DNA of 54,248 nt, taken from Chara braunii. Lineage: Eukaryota > Streptophyta > Charophyceae > Charales > Characeae. The stretch is from assembly GCA_003427395.1 (NCBI GenBank), contig BFEA01000265.1, positions 1,613,548 to 1,667,795 on the forward strand, read 5' to 3'. Below, piece after piece: positions 44,047 to 54,248 of this stretch; within the stretch, counting starts at the first letter, position 1, and each line of letters starts with the position of its first letter. The notes beneath the pieces are model-generated. The model saw only the letters and a program-made list of their open reading frames with translations, searched no databases and had not been told where the DNA came from. The translations under genes were made by a program, and so were the position numbers.

Positions 44047-46900
44047 TCCCCACTATCCCCCCCTTGTGCACGATTCAATCCATCTGGGCTGGGCCTTAGT
44101 TGCCGAGTGCTCTCATCCTTGTCGGCCAGAGGTTCCGGCTTGTCTGATCGCAAAAACTTGCACCCATTCTGAATCCACATTGGGGCAGCAATTGACAAGC
44201 TGATGCCTAAAAATGGCAAGGTTATTCCAAAAGCCAGTACGATTGACGATCGACTGCAAAACAAGAATGAAATCAAATTGTTAAGAATGTGGTGTCACAC
44301 ACCTATATGTATCCAGTGATCGTGCAGGACCAAGTGAACACACAAGTGAGGAGAAATAACAGTGCAAAGCACGGGAAGACTGAAAGACAGCAATCTGACT
44401 CATCAGACTCATGGACTCAACACATGCATTATCACACACCTCAAGATGCAAGGAGGGGCCACTGCACGTAAGAAAAGGAAAAACAAAAAAATGAGACAGC
44501 TAAGGTAGTGTTTGGAGTAAGGTTCATAACCCAACTCTTGGAACACAGACCTGAATCCGAATACAGAATATATTGCTGGCCTGCTCGTGTTCCTCCAGCA
44601 GTTCAATGCACGTTCTTCCACATGAGAGGGATCCCCACTAATTCTTTGCAGGGGAGCCTTTGGAAAGAGTCTAAATCCAGTACGATGTGTGCCCAATTTT
44701 ATTTTTTTTTGTGCAGTTACAACAGCCTGCCCTTTTGATTACCACATTTGGTTACCACAGCCTGCCCTTTTGATTTTTTTTTTTCGTTTTAATTCATAAT
44801 TGTGCCGCATCATGTGCGCGCGCATGTGTGCGCATGCGCTATGCCGTGCACATGGGCAACTTGCGCGCAAGTGATGCGTCGCATGTATGGTACACACACA
44901 TATAACTACCTGTTTCTAAACAGCTCGTGAGTTTGAATCCTTGTGGAACAATATGAATATATCTCAATGTAGTAATGTTGGAGGCGCCCTCCTTTTCACA
45001 AAAGCGGTTGCACTCTCATGACAGTGTGTCTGGCCAGCCGAGTAGATGGAAAGATATGAGAACAAACCACCACCCCAAATGAAATTATTCATGTCTGAGT
45101 CCACCCAGAATGCAAACTTGCATTTACCATGCACAAGCCCACACAGAATGCCAAGCCGGCAAAACGTATCCCTTGGATCAAGAGTTGATCTGCATGACAG
45201 TAAGACAATTAGATGAGTCCATGCTATGGGTAAAGCTTTTACACTTGGATTTGTGTCTGAATGCACCACTCTTACGGAGTCTACACTTCTGACTCTCAGG
45301 TTCTTGACACATTTCTCTGCGCTTCGTTGATTTCTCATTGAGAGTGCCTCATCACGTCTATTGAGTTGTACTAGTTGAAAAAGCCAGAGAAGAGAAAAAA
45401 CAGGGTAGCCAACTGCAGGGGAAAAACCTGAAGGAACATATTTCTTCACCAAGACAGCAAAAGCACCCTTCGGAAAGAAAAATTGTCAATGAAGTTTAGT
45501 GAACATCTTCCTCCAGCAAGACAACAAAAGCACCATACAAACAAGTGCCACCGAGGCAAGACTAAGGTTTGAAGCGAGTAAGATTAGGGCTTAATAGGTG
45601 CCTTACAAGACAATAGCAATAAATAAACCTTCAGCCAGAGTGAGAGCTGCTGCAATTGTTCCAATCTGCAAGGTAACAAATACATTGTCGAAATCAGCTT
45701 CACTGAAGGATGGGAGGGGAAAGAGAACAAGAAACAAGGAAGAAAAGGAAAACAGCCCCGACTGAAACGCTCAACAGGACCAGAAGGTCCAGAACATGAA
45801 TCACTGAAAAACTAAATCGCAAGTGCGAGCCCTGTCCAATGGGGTCTTAGGCCCTATACAAGCAGGCCACACGTTTGATGTTCCGCTCTGACGGAGACCA
45901 GTTCAGGTTGAAAACAAAATTCGGTTGGGCAATTTAGGGCCTGCCGTACTGGTGCTTTAAACAGCCATGTTGCCCAAACAAAGCATATCAACAGCACCAA
46001 TACAACCCTGGGGATCACTCGATAACCCATAACTGAAGAGGGTAACCATTATTAAGTTCATACCATTCATAGCATAACACACTGGCACAGACAAACTAGG
46101 CGGCGGGCCCCACAAATGCTACGTTCACCCTTGGAAAGCATGAACCTGGCCGCACATAGCAGTCAGGTTTGCGATTTCGCAGCATGAACATAGCACCAGT
46201 CGAGCCTGGCCTTCAGGGTCGAACATTTTTCATTTTCACTGTCAATTGAGTCGATGAACATGGGACGGGCAAACTAAGACATCACAAGCGTTTTCTAAAG
46301 TCAAAGCATTGCATGAGAACAAATCGGGGAGAAAAATGTTGTCAAATACGAAGTGTTTGGATTTGCATTCATTATTATGATTACTTCTGCCACTGAGCAA
46401 TGATATGGGATGCAGCTGTGCAGTTAATAGTAGGAATTTGCCACAACAGCAGCAGAAGGGCAATCAATGGGACTAGCAGACAAACACAAAGCACAAGAGG
46501 AAGTTCAGGGCATCAATGTTGCATACCCCAACGGTCAGCGGCTCTTGACTGGTCGGCACCTACCGGTCGGAGGTTGGCGGGTCCACAACCCCTAATAACC
46601 CCACCAACACCCCGACGAAAAGGAAGTTTTTCTGCGATAGTGCCATTCCGGTGAGCGCTACCACACAGCGCTAATCCGCGACCCCGCACCACCTCGGTTT
46701 TCCGTTCACCACGGGAAACCGCCGCGCACACAGTCCGCATGTTTTCCTGCTCTTTCCAATTCGAAGTGGGCGAGATAGGAAGTGAGGCGCGAGTACGAGA
46801 AGCCGCGTCACGCCACGCCTTCAGGCGTGGCTTCCCCAAGCTAGACTTCGGGCAGACAAGCGCAAGAGACAGAAGGGGAAAAAGGGAGAGACGGAAAGGG
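44047..46900. other. Anonymous DNA, no gene recognised
   Basis: About 2.9 kb without recognisable coding or RNA genes. It contains a CAGCCTGCCCTTTTGATT direct repeat (44722 and 44758), a purine-pyrimidine alternating stretch near 44814-44880, and a 7-bp hairpin CCACGCC-TTCA-GGCGTGG at 46813-46830 just before element F. Confidence 0.6.
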
Positions 46901-46904
46901 AGGA

Positions 46905-47884
46905 AGACAGGACCACTAGGGAAGGAAGGAGAATGCGGACAGCCTAATGCGAAGCTCAAGGCCTCGATGAGCCCTACTGGGCCCTGTTTTCAGCAATATT
47001 GGCCGCCCTAAGTGAAGCCAGGCCTGACCAAGGATGAGAGGCCTATTTGGGGCATTCCACGCAACTGGGAAATTCAGGGAGTTGCGCAGCGCCAGTTGCT
47101 TGAGAAGAACCAAGGCCCTGCCTGCCTTTTTTTAATGTATCTGAGGCAGGCCCTGGGCTGGACACGGGGCATGGACTGCACACAGGCCGCTGGCAGTTGG
47201 AAACACGTAACCACCCCAGGCCTTGTGCCTGATTCCCTTGGACCGGGGCTCAGCCACTTGGGGCCTACCGGAAGCTTCTGAGCAGGGGCCCAGCACAGCC
47301 AGGCAGCAAGCAGCAGGCAGGCCATTTCCATATAGGAAAGTGCCTGCCCCCGCATTCGCCATTCGGGCACTTGCTACATGCTGCGCAAGCGCTGCTGCGC
47401 TACTGGCAGGCAAGCGCCCACGCACTCACGGGCGAGCAAGGTGCACGCAGGCAGCCATAGCCGAGTTGGTCTGCGAGGTGCTGGATGGGGCACATGGTGG
47501 TCCTTGGGTGCACTTGGCATCTGTGTGGGGGATCGAGGTTGTGAGTGATGCGTGAGACATACCTGGTGCTTGAGGCGAACGGCGTTGACCGAGATCTGCT
47601 CGTACTTCGGGGAGCTGTTGATGTCACCAGCGGAACTGTAGATAGGCTAGACAGGATCTGCCATTCGTAGTCCGGGCGCTGAGCGCCAGATAGGAAGTCA
47701 ACATTGGTTCATTGTTGATGATGATGAGACTATTCCAACATTGTCACTTGTGAGCTTATGCTGTGCTCTTATTTGGTGGAACTTGAGTTGCAATTCTACT
47801 TTCGGTTCGAGGTCACGACTATCTGGTTTCATGTGTATGATGCTGCTTGGTTTCTGGAATTCGCTATCGCTCATTTTCCTTGCA
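46905..47884 (+). repeat. 5' LTR of element F
   Basis: Ends CCTTGCA at 47884, with the PBS three bases later. Blocks such as GTTGCGCAGCGCCAGTTG, CCGCCCTAAGTGAAG and GTGGTCCTTGGGTGCA match the A LTR in reverse complement. The left end is approximate, because the first bases differ from A. Confidence 0.8.
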
Positions 47885-47887
47885 TTT

Positions 47888-47899
47888 TGGTATCGGAGC
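47888..47899 (+). promoter_or_regulatory. Primer binding site, element F
   Basis: TGGTATCGGAGC, three bases after the LTR end, the same spacing as in A. Confidence 0.87.
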
Positions 47900-49126
47900 T
47901 GTGGTACGTTGCGCTAATCTGGCGCTTGTCTTCTGCCTATGTGGAACATGCATGCGGTGTGCTGGGTGAGCGGCCGTAGGAAGCGTGTAGTGAGGAGGGT
48001 GAAGGCAAGCAGGCGACCCAGGTAGGGAGGGGTATCGCCAGGAAGGCTGTGAGGTGATATTGGGTGTTCGCAGTGTGATGAGAACTATCTGATGTGCGGT
48101 TGACGCTGAGGAGGAACCGCGGTATAATAATGGTTGTGTCGAAGCAATGATCGGTCATCTGGTGAGAATATCTGTGGTTGGGGGCAGCTATTTTGAGGTA
48201 CGTTGCTCTTAACCTTATCCACCCTCTTCGACACTTCTTACCGTGAGGATGTGTGTTCTGTCTTGAGAGTCCTCTCATGTGAGGAGTCGAGTGCGCTCAA
48301 CCTTGAGAGTTGGAATTGTTCACGTGGAGCATCTGGAAGGAGAGGGCGGAGCTATCTGAAGGGCCCTGGACGAAGCACTGGGTCACGGTCACCATGCCAA
48401 CCCACCGGGAGTACAGCACGCATGCTTTGCTGCGTTGTCCTTTGTCTGCCTGCTGCGTTGTAGATGGGTTATGAGGGGCACGCCAGCCCTACAATCGAGA
48501 CGAGTACTGGACGTCTATAAATAAATACTGGCGGGGTTACCTTCCACTGGCTGTGATCGTCGTCCTGTTTGCGACGTTAAATAATTCCTGAGGGCTTCGG
48601 GGGCCGTCCTTAAACGCCTCTTGATCGGCCTATCGGGTCGGTGTAAGGCTCGCTGCACGCGAGTGTAAACATGGTGCAGGGCTTGCCGGCTCAGCATTGA
48701 CTCGGGGCACAGGGGTGGGCCGTGTGCACACCTTTAGACACGCACGCTATCTGGATTGCTCAGGGACGCTGACGTCAAGTCACAATAAGGAAGAACTGAG
48801 GAAGGGGTAGATTTCAGGTGATAAGTTTGGGAATGATTCCACTCTGCCAATATTCATTTAAATGATTCAATTTTTACTTTTATTAGTTAGATGTACAACC
48901 ATTGACATCTGGCAAACAGCATAGGTAGAAATTACTGCTTCTGCTCATTTGCTTTCTGTTTGCGAACTAGTCAGGTAAAATAGTTTTGTTTATAGGAATC
49001 TGGACTTACCTGTTGGACCCAACTGTGTATACTCTGACATAGCCACCGATTAATAAGTCGGTCTCATCACTACGCTGTGGTAGGCAACTGAGTGAAACCT
49101 AGTGCAGACAGTGTACGGTGCAGTAG
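47900..49126 (+). other. Element F leader with TATA-like box
   Basis: About 1.2 kb, matching the leader of A over most of its length. TATAAATAA at 48516-48524 lies about 620 bp after the PBS, at the place of TTTAAATA in A. ATTTTGAGGTACGTTG near 48190 resembles a 5' splice site and is also present in A. No conserved open frame is seen, so the conservation is at the nucleic acid level. Confidence 0.72.
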
Positions 49127-50182
49127 CTTACGCGCGACAGGGAGGTTCCTGACCCGGTTGATAGTATCTTGTGATCGGCAAGACGCCCGTTGGTCCACGT
49201 AGCCTTAGGATCAGAGGGGAACTGTTTTCTGTTCCGCCAGCTTAGGGAGAGACAGCAACAGCAGCGGAGGGCTAGGGACACAGACCCAAGCAGAGCCTTC
49301 GCAAGCGAGGCAGCTACTTCAGCAGCCATGGCCACTGCTGCGCAGCGAAGTTCCCAGGCCAGTAGTTCAGGGGCGATAGAGGCGACGGTCGCATAGACCC
49401 TGAGTCAGTCCGCTGGCGTTATGGCAAGCCAGCCGTTAGTGTTAACTCCCCAGGAGGTCGCCATTCAGCGAGCAAGTGCTCGCGAGGCACAGCTACAGCA
49501 GGCTTTAGATGAGATACAGGCAGAAAAGGAGAGAATGATCAAGAGAAGGTCAAGGATGCAACCGAGACAAGCGGACATTAGAGATGTAACTGACCAATAC
49601 GGATGAAGATGTGAGAACCGTGAGGACAGCCCTGTTAGATGTGTCAGAGATGCAGGACTACCACACGAGCTCTTGCAGGACATTCAGCGGAGCCTGGCCG
49701 TGCTGGTCGGGCGAGTTCAGGCCGTACCATCACCGTCAGGGCCTGGTGCCTGGCCCATGGTACAGCCTCCTCCTTTTGTCCCGCCAGTGACGAGAGTAGC
49801 CCCATTTGCAGTCTCTCCAGCTTCGGTGCATTAGGTATGTCTTTGACAGGCGGGTTACCAGCAGGTCCTAGTAAACAGGTTCCTGTTCAGACAGTGTTCT
49901 CCCAACCTCCGTTGCAGACTGTCGTAACTTGGCAGCCTGCCGTCTCGCATATGGCACACAGCCCCAACAGCAGCTAGTGCAAGCACCGGAACAAGGACAG
50001 TGGGTTCCCAAGACTGCCATTGCTTCGCCCAAACCCTTCTCAGGGGATAACAGGGGTGAGGACCTCGACACATGGTTGAGGTTAGTGCCAGTCTATGTTA
50101 AGTGCAAGCTTACCTTGCCTCACGAGGAAGTGCTTGTGGCTGCCTCCTACCTGGAGGGGAATGCAGCAAGATGGTTAAGCGG
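49127..50182 (+). pseudogene. Element F gag, truncated
   Basis: Matches A gag from its first residues: LFRQLRERQQQQRR, MASQPLVLTPQEVAIQ, QADIRD, VQTVFSQPPLQ, then PKPFSGDNRGEDLDTWL and EGNAARWL. The A start codon is not conserved here. Stops include TGA 49172-49174 (Arg in A) and TAG 49394-49396 (Gln in A), plus frame changes near 49590, 49680 and 49830. No zinc knuckle remains. Confidence 0.86.
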
Positions 50183-53034
50183 GTACGTTATCGGGGCGAA
50201 TACCCTTACAAGGGTATTTGCCCTCATTTTTATGATTGACGTAACCATGGGATCGGTCGCCAGGAGAGTGCCGAACAAAAAATAAACAATACATGTGGTC
50301 ATCAGGATGGCTTTACGGACGAATATCTTGGCCAAAGAAGACCGAGGGTTCCTAAACATATAATTTGACTCCTAAGCCAAACGAACCAGACAGATGACAA
50401 CGCTCACTTTACACATTGCGTGCTAAAAACAAAAGGGATACCCCCTTCGACTGTCTGAGCCGAAGGGGATAGGACGGTTAAATTCGAGACAGACGACAAC
50501 GTGCCCGAATAATGGATGAAGATTATAATACAAACCCAGCCGTAAGCCCGGGAGTGCGAAGGTAAAATCAAAGGAGTATCCGTCCATATGATCTGTTCTG
50601 CACCGAGTCATGCCAAAGGCTACACTTAATCAAAATTGTCCTGCTTCAGACCGAAGTAGGAGCTAGCCTAATAGGTAACAAACTCTCTTGATATGCGAAT
50701 CTCGGCCTGCTCCTTTTTGAGAAAATGGTCCACACCCAATTTCGGCTCATAAAAAGGTGGTCGGCCTCGATCCCACGACCAGAGGAACGAGAGGTTACAT
50801 CTATTAAAAAAGGGGATTCCCCATCGACAGTTGGCAGAATAGGAAACTCGATGGTTAGACTCTCTAAAATTATTTTATTTTTATTTTTTTTTCAAGATCT
50901 AAAACAGCTTCATTCTTTTTTTTTCGCGTTTGATCGTCAGCCTCCTTTTCACACTAAGAAGGAAGGAACCTGCCCTGGGATAGAACCCAAGTTCGTTCCC
51001 GGTGCTACGGTTCAATCACAAATGGACGAAACAATAGCAGAATATTGCTTCCATAGGCTGAGAGATGCGACCGAACTTAGATGAATATTGGGGTAGGATT
51101 CATTAGGTGTGAGGAAAGACATAAAAATGTACTAGTAAAAGAGAGCAGTTCGATGGGTAGGTACGAGGAGGCCAGTAGGAGTGTGATCGTACGGAAGGAC
51201 AAAGTAAGTAGGGAACGACGAAACCAACAGAGTGCGAACTAACGAGGACATCAGGGGGGGAGGACGTGCGCGCAAATGGGCAAGATAGCCGGAGGAGTTC
51301 ACAATCGATAGGAAAAGGAGATTGCGAGAGCATGTGAAAACAAACATGACCATGAGGGGGAAAGTAGGTAGAAAGGGTAACAAACAAGGCAACTAACGAG
51401 CCACTACCAGGAGCATACAAACGATAGGACTGCAGGCAGAGGTATGAGCACGAGTGGAACAGATACAAGAATGCGGATGCGGATTGAGGAAAAAAAAAGG
51501 GGGGAAACGAGAAAGCGGGGAAGAGAGAAAGAGTGCGAGGAGCTGAGAAGGAAGGGGGCGACTAGTAAGATCATAAAGAAGGTAACCCGGACCTTTCATG
51601 ACTATACTAGACCAGGTGACTTTTGACGCACGGTGAGAACGGGATAAGAAGGGTGAGTGAGATCTAGAGAGAAGAAAGGGACAAATGAGAAAAGGAAAGG
51701 AGGAGGAAGAAAGGAAGGAGAAAAAAGGGGGAGAGAAAGGTGCAGAAGCCACGACAATCGTCCTCCCCCGAAGCTCATGTATCTCGGATCGATTCGTTCG
51801 AAACTGAGTGTTGTGCTTACCAAGATCGAGTCGAGATGGACGAGCGAGATCTTGAGGAAAACAGTACAAGGGGTGAGAAAGAATAGGAGAAATAGAGAGA
51901 CAGAGAGAAAGAGGACGAAGTAAGCACGAGGAGGAGCGAGGTTACAGAAAGAGTGAAATCACTCGAAAACGGAGGAGAGGAAAGGCGGAGAGAGGAAGTG
52001 AAGTACGGAGTATGGATGAGAATCGACAGAAGACAACAATAAGAGAAGCGGTGAAGGAAAAATACATTCTCGTTTCGGTTAATACTAAGTTTTGGCTTTT
52101 GGAGGTGAATTACTTCTTACCTTTTCTCCTTTCCGTTCGAAATCTACTTGGAAATATGAGTGCAAGTAGGTGCGTTGTTTCGTCTGTAATTAGGCTGAGG
52201 AACAACAAGTATACATTTCTTTTTCCTTGCTAAATGGATCTAAACAACGTTTCAGCTAAAATTCGTTTACAAGTACTACTGAAATTATCACAGTAGCTGC
52301 AATGCGCTCGTTCGGCACTACTTGGGGAGGAGGTATTAGAGAGAGAAAGAGAGAGAGCCTTCTGATGAGTCAGTGAAAGCTCAACGACACAGTTGATTGC
52401 GTTCTCTCGTTGTTATCCTTTCCCCTCCTCTCACCTTACGAATACACTAAGCTTGAGAGGTGGTAAGAAAAAGTTAATATTAATACTACTTAGTGCCTTT
52501 TGCTACTATTATTAATTGTTACTGCCCCTGTCAGGACGAATGGGAATAAAGGAAGAGAGGGAGATGAGGACGAAGGACGGCGCAGTGCACAAACGGGAGA
52601 AAAGTGAGTGTCGGTATACTGGGGAGTAGGCGGGCGATCGGTGATCTTCGGGAAGGAGGCGAGTGTGTGGGTGGTCAAGGTCTGATGAGCGGCGACGAGA
52701 TACATACCTGTTGCATGTTGGAAGTCAATTATGGGGGAGATGTCCTGTACATTGGTCTTCAGAATCGAAGTCAACACTGTTGTGTGAGCATAGATGTGAT
52801 AAGATAGGTACGTAGTGTAGGCTAGGCACTAGGGCGCCAAACAAAAAGGAGCGACAACGGATTATTGTGTTGGTGTGACATTAAGGGCTTGAACATTGGC
52901 ACACGAGCTCATAGTTTTGCTCTTATTGGAGGGAATCTCGGTGCATTTGTGCTTTCTGCTTGTGCTCGACTACTTGGACATCTATGTGTTTCAGCAACTT
53001 GGATTTTTGTATGCCGATCCCACGCATGTTCCCC
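50183..53034. other. Anonymous structured DNA, purine-rich in the middle
   Basis: No gene recognised. 50194-50223 is a hairpin; 50433-50490 and 50809-50868 are two diverged units, each with an inverted repeat; 51440-52050 is strongly purine-rich on the plus strand; CTATTTCC-like mixed DNA follows. It lies between gag F and the 18S relic and might be ribosomal spacer or organelle DNA, but I cannot show either. Confidence 0.5.
50194..50223. repeat. 14-bp stem hairpin with 2-base loop
   Basis: GGGCGAATACCCTT and AAGGGTATTTGCCC are inverted repeats with one G-T pair. The hairpin begins 12 bases after the break of gag F, and weaker outer complementarity (GGGTACGTTA with TGACGTAACC) extends it. 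Confidence 0.85.
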
Positions 53035-53245
53035 GCCGAAGAGTCGTCCGCTCATAATGATTACGTCCCTACCCTTGTACGCACCAACCATCGTTCCTAC
53101 CATCTGAATGATCCGATGAAGAGTCGAATCGGGGTGATCTCAACGGGATGCCAAAAGTGTTGTGAGAAGTTCATTAAACCTTATCATGTAATGGAAGGGG
53201 ATGTCGTAACCAGGCTTCAGTAGGTAAACCTGCAGAAGGATCATT
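53035..53245 (+). pseudogene. 18S rRNA gene, decayed 3' end
   Basis: Collinear with the last 200 or so bases of eukaryotic 18S rRNA: ATGATTACGTCCCTACCC, CATCGTTCCTACCATCTGAA, GATCCGATGAAG, GTGAGAAGTTCATTAAACC, TTATCAT, GTCGTAACCAGG and GTAGGTAAACCTGCAGAAGG, ending GGATCATT. Substitutions fall in universally conserved places (for example in the decoding-site helix and the GTAGGTGAACCTGCGG block), so it cannot be a working copy. Upstream of about 53035 the match is lost. No 5.8S gene is seen in the 900 bp downstream. Confidence 0.88.
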
Positions 53246-53880
53246 GCCACGTGAACGAAAGATCATAGGGATGGGAAAAAGTTGGCTTACTCATCCTTCT
53301 ACCGCCTTCGCCCCATCCTACCTACGTCCATTTTCTCTTCCGGTTTGGCGAGCTCGGATTCGGGGAAGAAGACCTTGCGCCTGAAATGAGAGGGAACACC
53401 GAAAGCAAATTATAGTCTCTGCTATGATGGGAGTATCAGACCCGTGGACTGCAACTTGAAAAAGTGAAATGAAAACCGGATCGACCTGACAATGGTAGAT
53501 CATCAGTGGTGAGTTCTAGCTCTACCTCAGAATACTAAGAGGGCACGACATTGTCAGCTCACACACAACTACGTTCACATACACAGAAAAATAAAGACAG
53601 TCAGACAGACATTCGGACAGACAGAGCACGCAGAAACAGACAAACAAAGATGGTCACAAAACAGTCAAACAAACGAACAAACGTAGGAATCCAACAGGCA
53701 GACACACACAAAGGAAGTGAGAAAAAAAAGAGAGGTAGAGCGAAAGACTTGCTTGATAGCCATTGGTCGTCGTTGCTACAGTTGGGCGACCATTCCTCGG
53801 GCACGGTGCACTCTCAATTCGGTTGTCATACTGAGAGGATAGCTTGTACACACTGATTTTCCTTATATTTGTCATTCTAT
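53246..53880. other. No gene recognised; possible ITS1-derived start
   Basis: Directly after the 18S end, so the first part may descend from ITS1. It contains CAGACAG/AAACAAAC-rich stretches near 53590-53700. No 5.8S motif found. Confidence 0.45.
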
Positions 53881-53887
53881 TATTACT

Positions 53888-53919
<32 letters not shown>

Positions 53920-54003
53920 TTTATATTATTATTCTTATTATTCTTATTCTTATTATTCTTATTATTCTTATTCTTATTATTCTTATTCTTATTATTCTTA
54001 TCA
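53880..54003. repeat. (ATT)n and TTATTC-type microsatellite
   Basis: About 40 bases of ATT trinucleotides, then about 80 bases of TTATTATTC/TTATTC variants. Confidence 0.96.
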
Positions 54004-54076
54004 TTACAAGTGGACCCCGCCACCGCGTAGCCGTGGCGCACAGCAACACTCGCAGATGGCGTTTTATTTTTGTTTC

Positions 54077-54079
<3 letters not shown>

Positions 54080-54116
<37 letters not shown>

Positions 54117-54175
54117 ATCTTCGTTCCTTTTCGTGTTGTGTTTGGCAAGCATCGGTGCTTGTCGTCCGCTCTGTC

Positions 54176-54248
<73 letters not shown>
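54080..54248. repeat. (CT)n tracts at the right window edge
   Basis: CT runs at 54080-54112 and 54180-54248, the latter reaching the last base. Between them is mixed T/G-rich DNA. Confidence 0.96.

Larger units (their letters stand above)
46905..50182 (+). mobile_element. Ty3/gypsy retrotransposon F (A family), 5' part only
   Basis: LTR, PBS, long leader and gag, all matching element A but on the plus strand. Similarity ends within the gag core after EGNAARWLSG at 50182; pol and a 3' LTR are missing. Gag lacks its start codon and has stops, so the copy is dead. Confidence 0.87.

Noticed and set aside
50945-51030. tRNA-like T-arm near GGGATAGAACCC, considered as a tRNA gene
   Set aside because: Only one arm can be drawn; no acceptor, D-arm or anticodon loop fits.
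52362-52385. CTGATGA ... GAAA, resembling a hammerhead ribozyme core
   Set aside because: Stem II would have at most one pair, and the only good flanking pairing (GAGC with GCTC) has the wrong topology for a hammerhead.
1-54248. CRISPR array, bacterial operon or prophage
   Set aside because: No regularly spaced identical repeats with unique spacers; all identifiable genes are eukaryotic retroelements.

Overview
The window reads as nuclear DNA of a green plant or streptophyte alga. It is dense in retroelements, has no recognisable host protein-coding gene, and carries a decayed 3' end of a eukaryotic 18S rRNA gene and a decayed organelle-type tRNA-Arg(ACG)/tRNA-Ile(GAU) pair. The Ty3/gypsy elements encode C-terminal chromodomain-like tails, and the LINEs have the APE endonuclease, reverse transcriptase and zinc-finger layout common in plant L1-type elements. 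A charophyte such as Chara would fit, but that is my inference from style; nothing in the sequence proves the species. Simple repeats at both window edges, a 71-C run against a gap and a second gap inside an LTR element suggest a short-read scaffold.

Layout. 1-1.6 kb: microsatellites and a small minisatellite. 1.6-6.6 kb (+): a nearly full-length LINE whose ORF2 is broken by one TGA and one frameshift. 6.6-10 kb: no gene. 10.0-12.8 kb (+): a 581-bp LTR, primer binding site (PBS) and long repetitive leader of an element I call E, with a poly-C run and gap. 12.8-20.7 kb (-): chromovirus-like gypsy element A, complete in layout but full of stops and frameshifts. 20.7-24.6 kb (-): LTR, PBS, leader and gag of another element, B, cut off after its zinc knuckle. 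24.6-32.0 kb (-): a relative of A, element C, into which a 5'-truncated LINE (D, 27.5-30.6 kb) is nested. 32.0-33.0 kb: a TATA-bearing LTR-like stretch and a GT/GA microsatellite. 33.0-42.3 kb (+): element G, the youngest gypsy copy, with nearly identical LTRs, gag, pol and chromodomain. 42.3-46.9 kb: microsatellites, the tRNA pair, a 202-bp tandem duplication and otherwise anonymous DNA. 46.9-50.2 kb (+): LTR, PBS, conserved leader and truncated gag of element F, of the same family as A. 50.2-54.2 kb: structured anonymous DNA, the 18S remnant and terminal microsatellites.

How the parts relate. A, C and F are one family: they share LTR blocks and gag motifs, and A and F share a leader of about 1.2 kb. 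E, A, B and F all carry the same PBS core, TGGTATCGGAG, one base away from the usual plant initiator-Met PBS. Many inactivating stops are at sites where a C-to-T change in CAG, CAA or CGA would create them, which points to methylation-driven decay. Element G is different: it has few lesions, but these include a TGA exactly at the first Cys of the gag zinc knuckle and an in-frame deletion of the RNase H core. The most unusual points are the G lesions and its intron-like leader, the conserved leader with an internal TATA in A and F, the LINE-into-gypsy insertion with loss of about 0.8 kb of target, the variant PBS, and the organelle tRNA and 18S relics.
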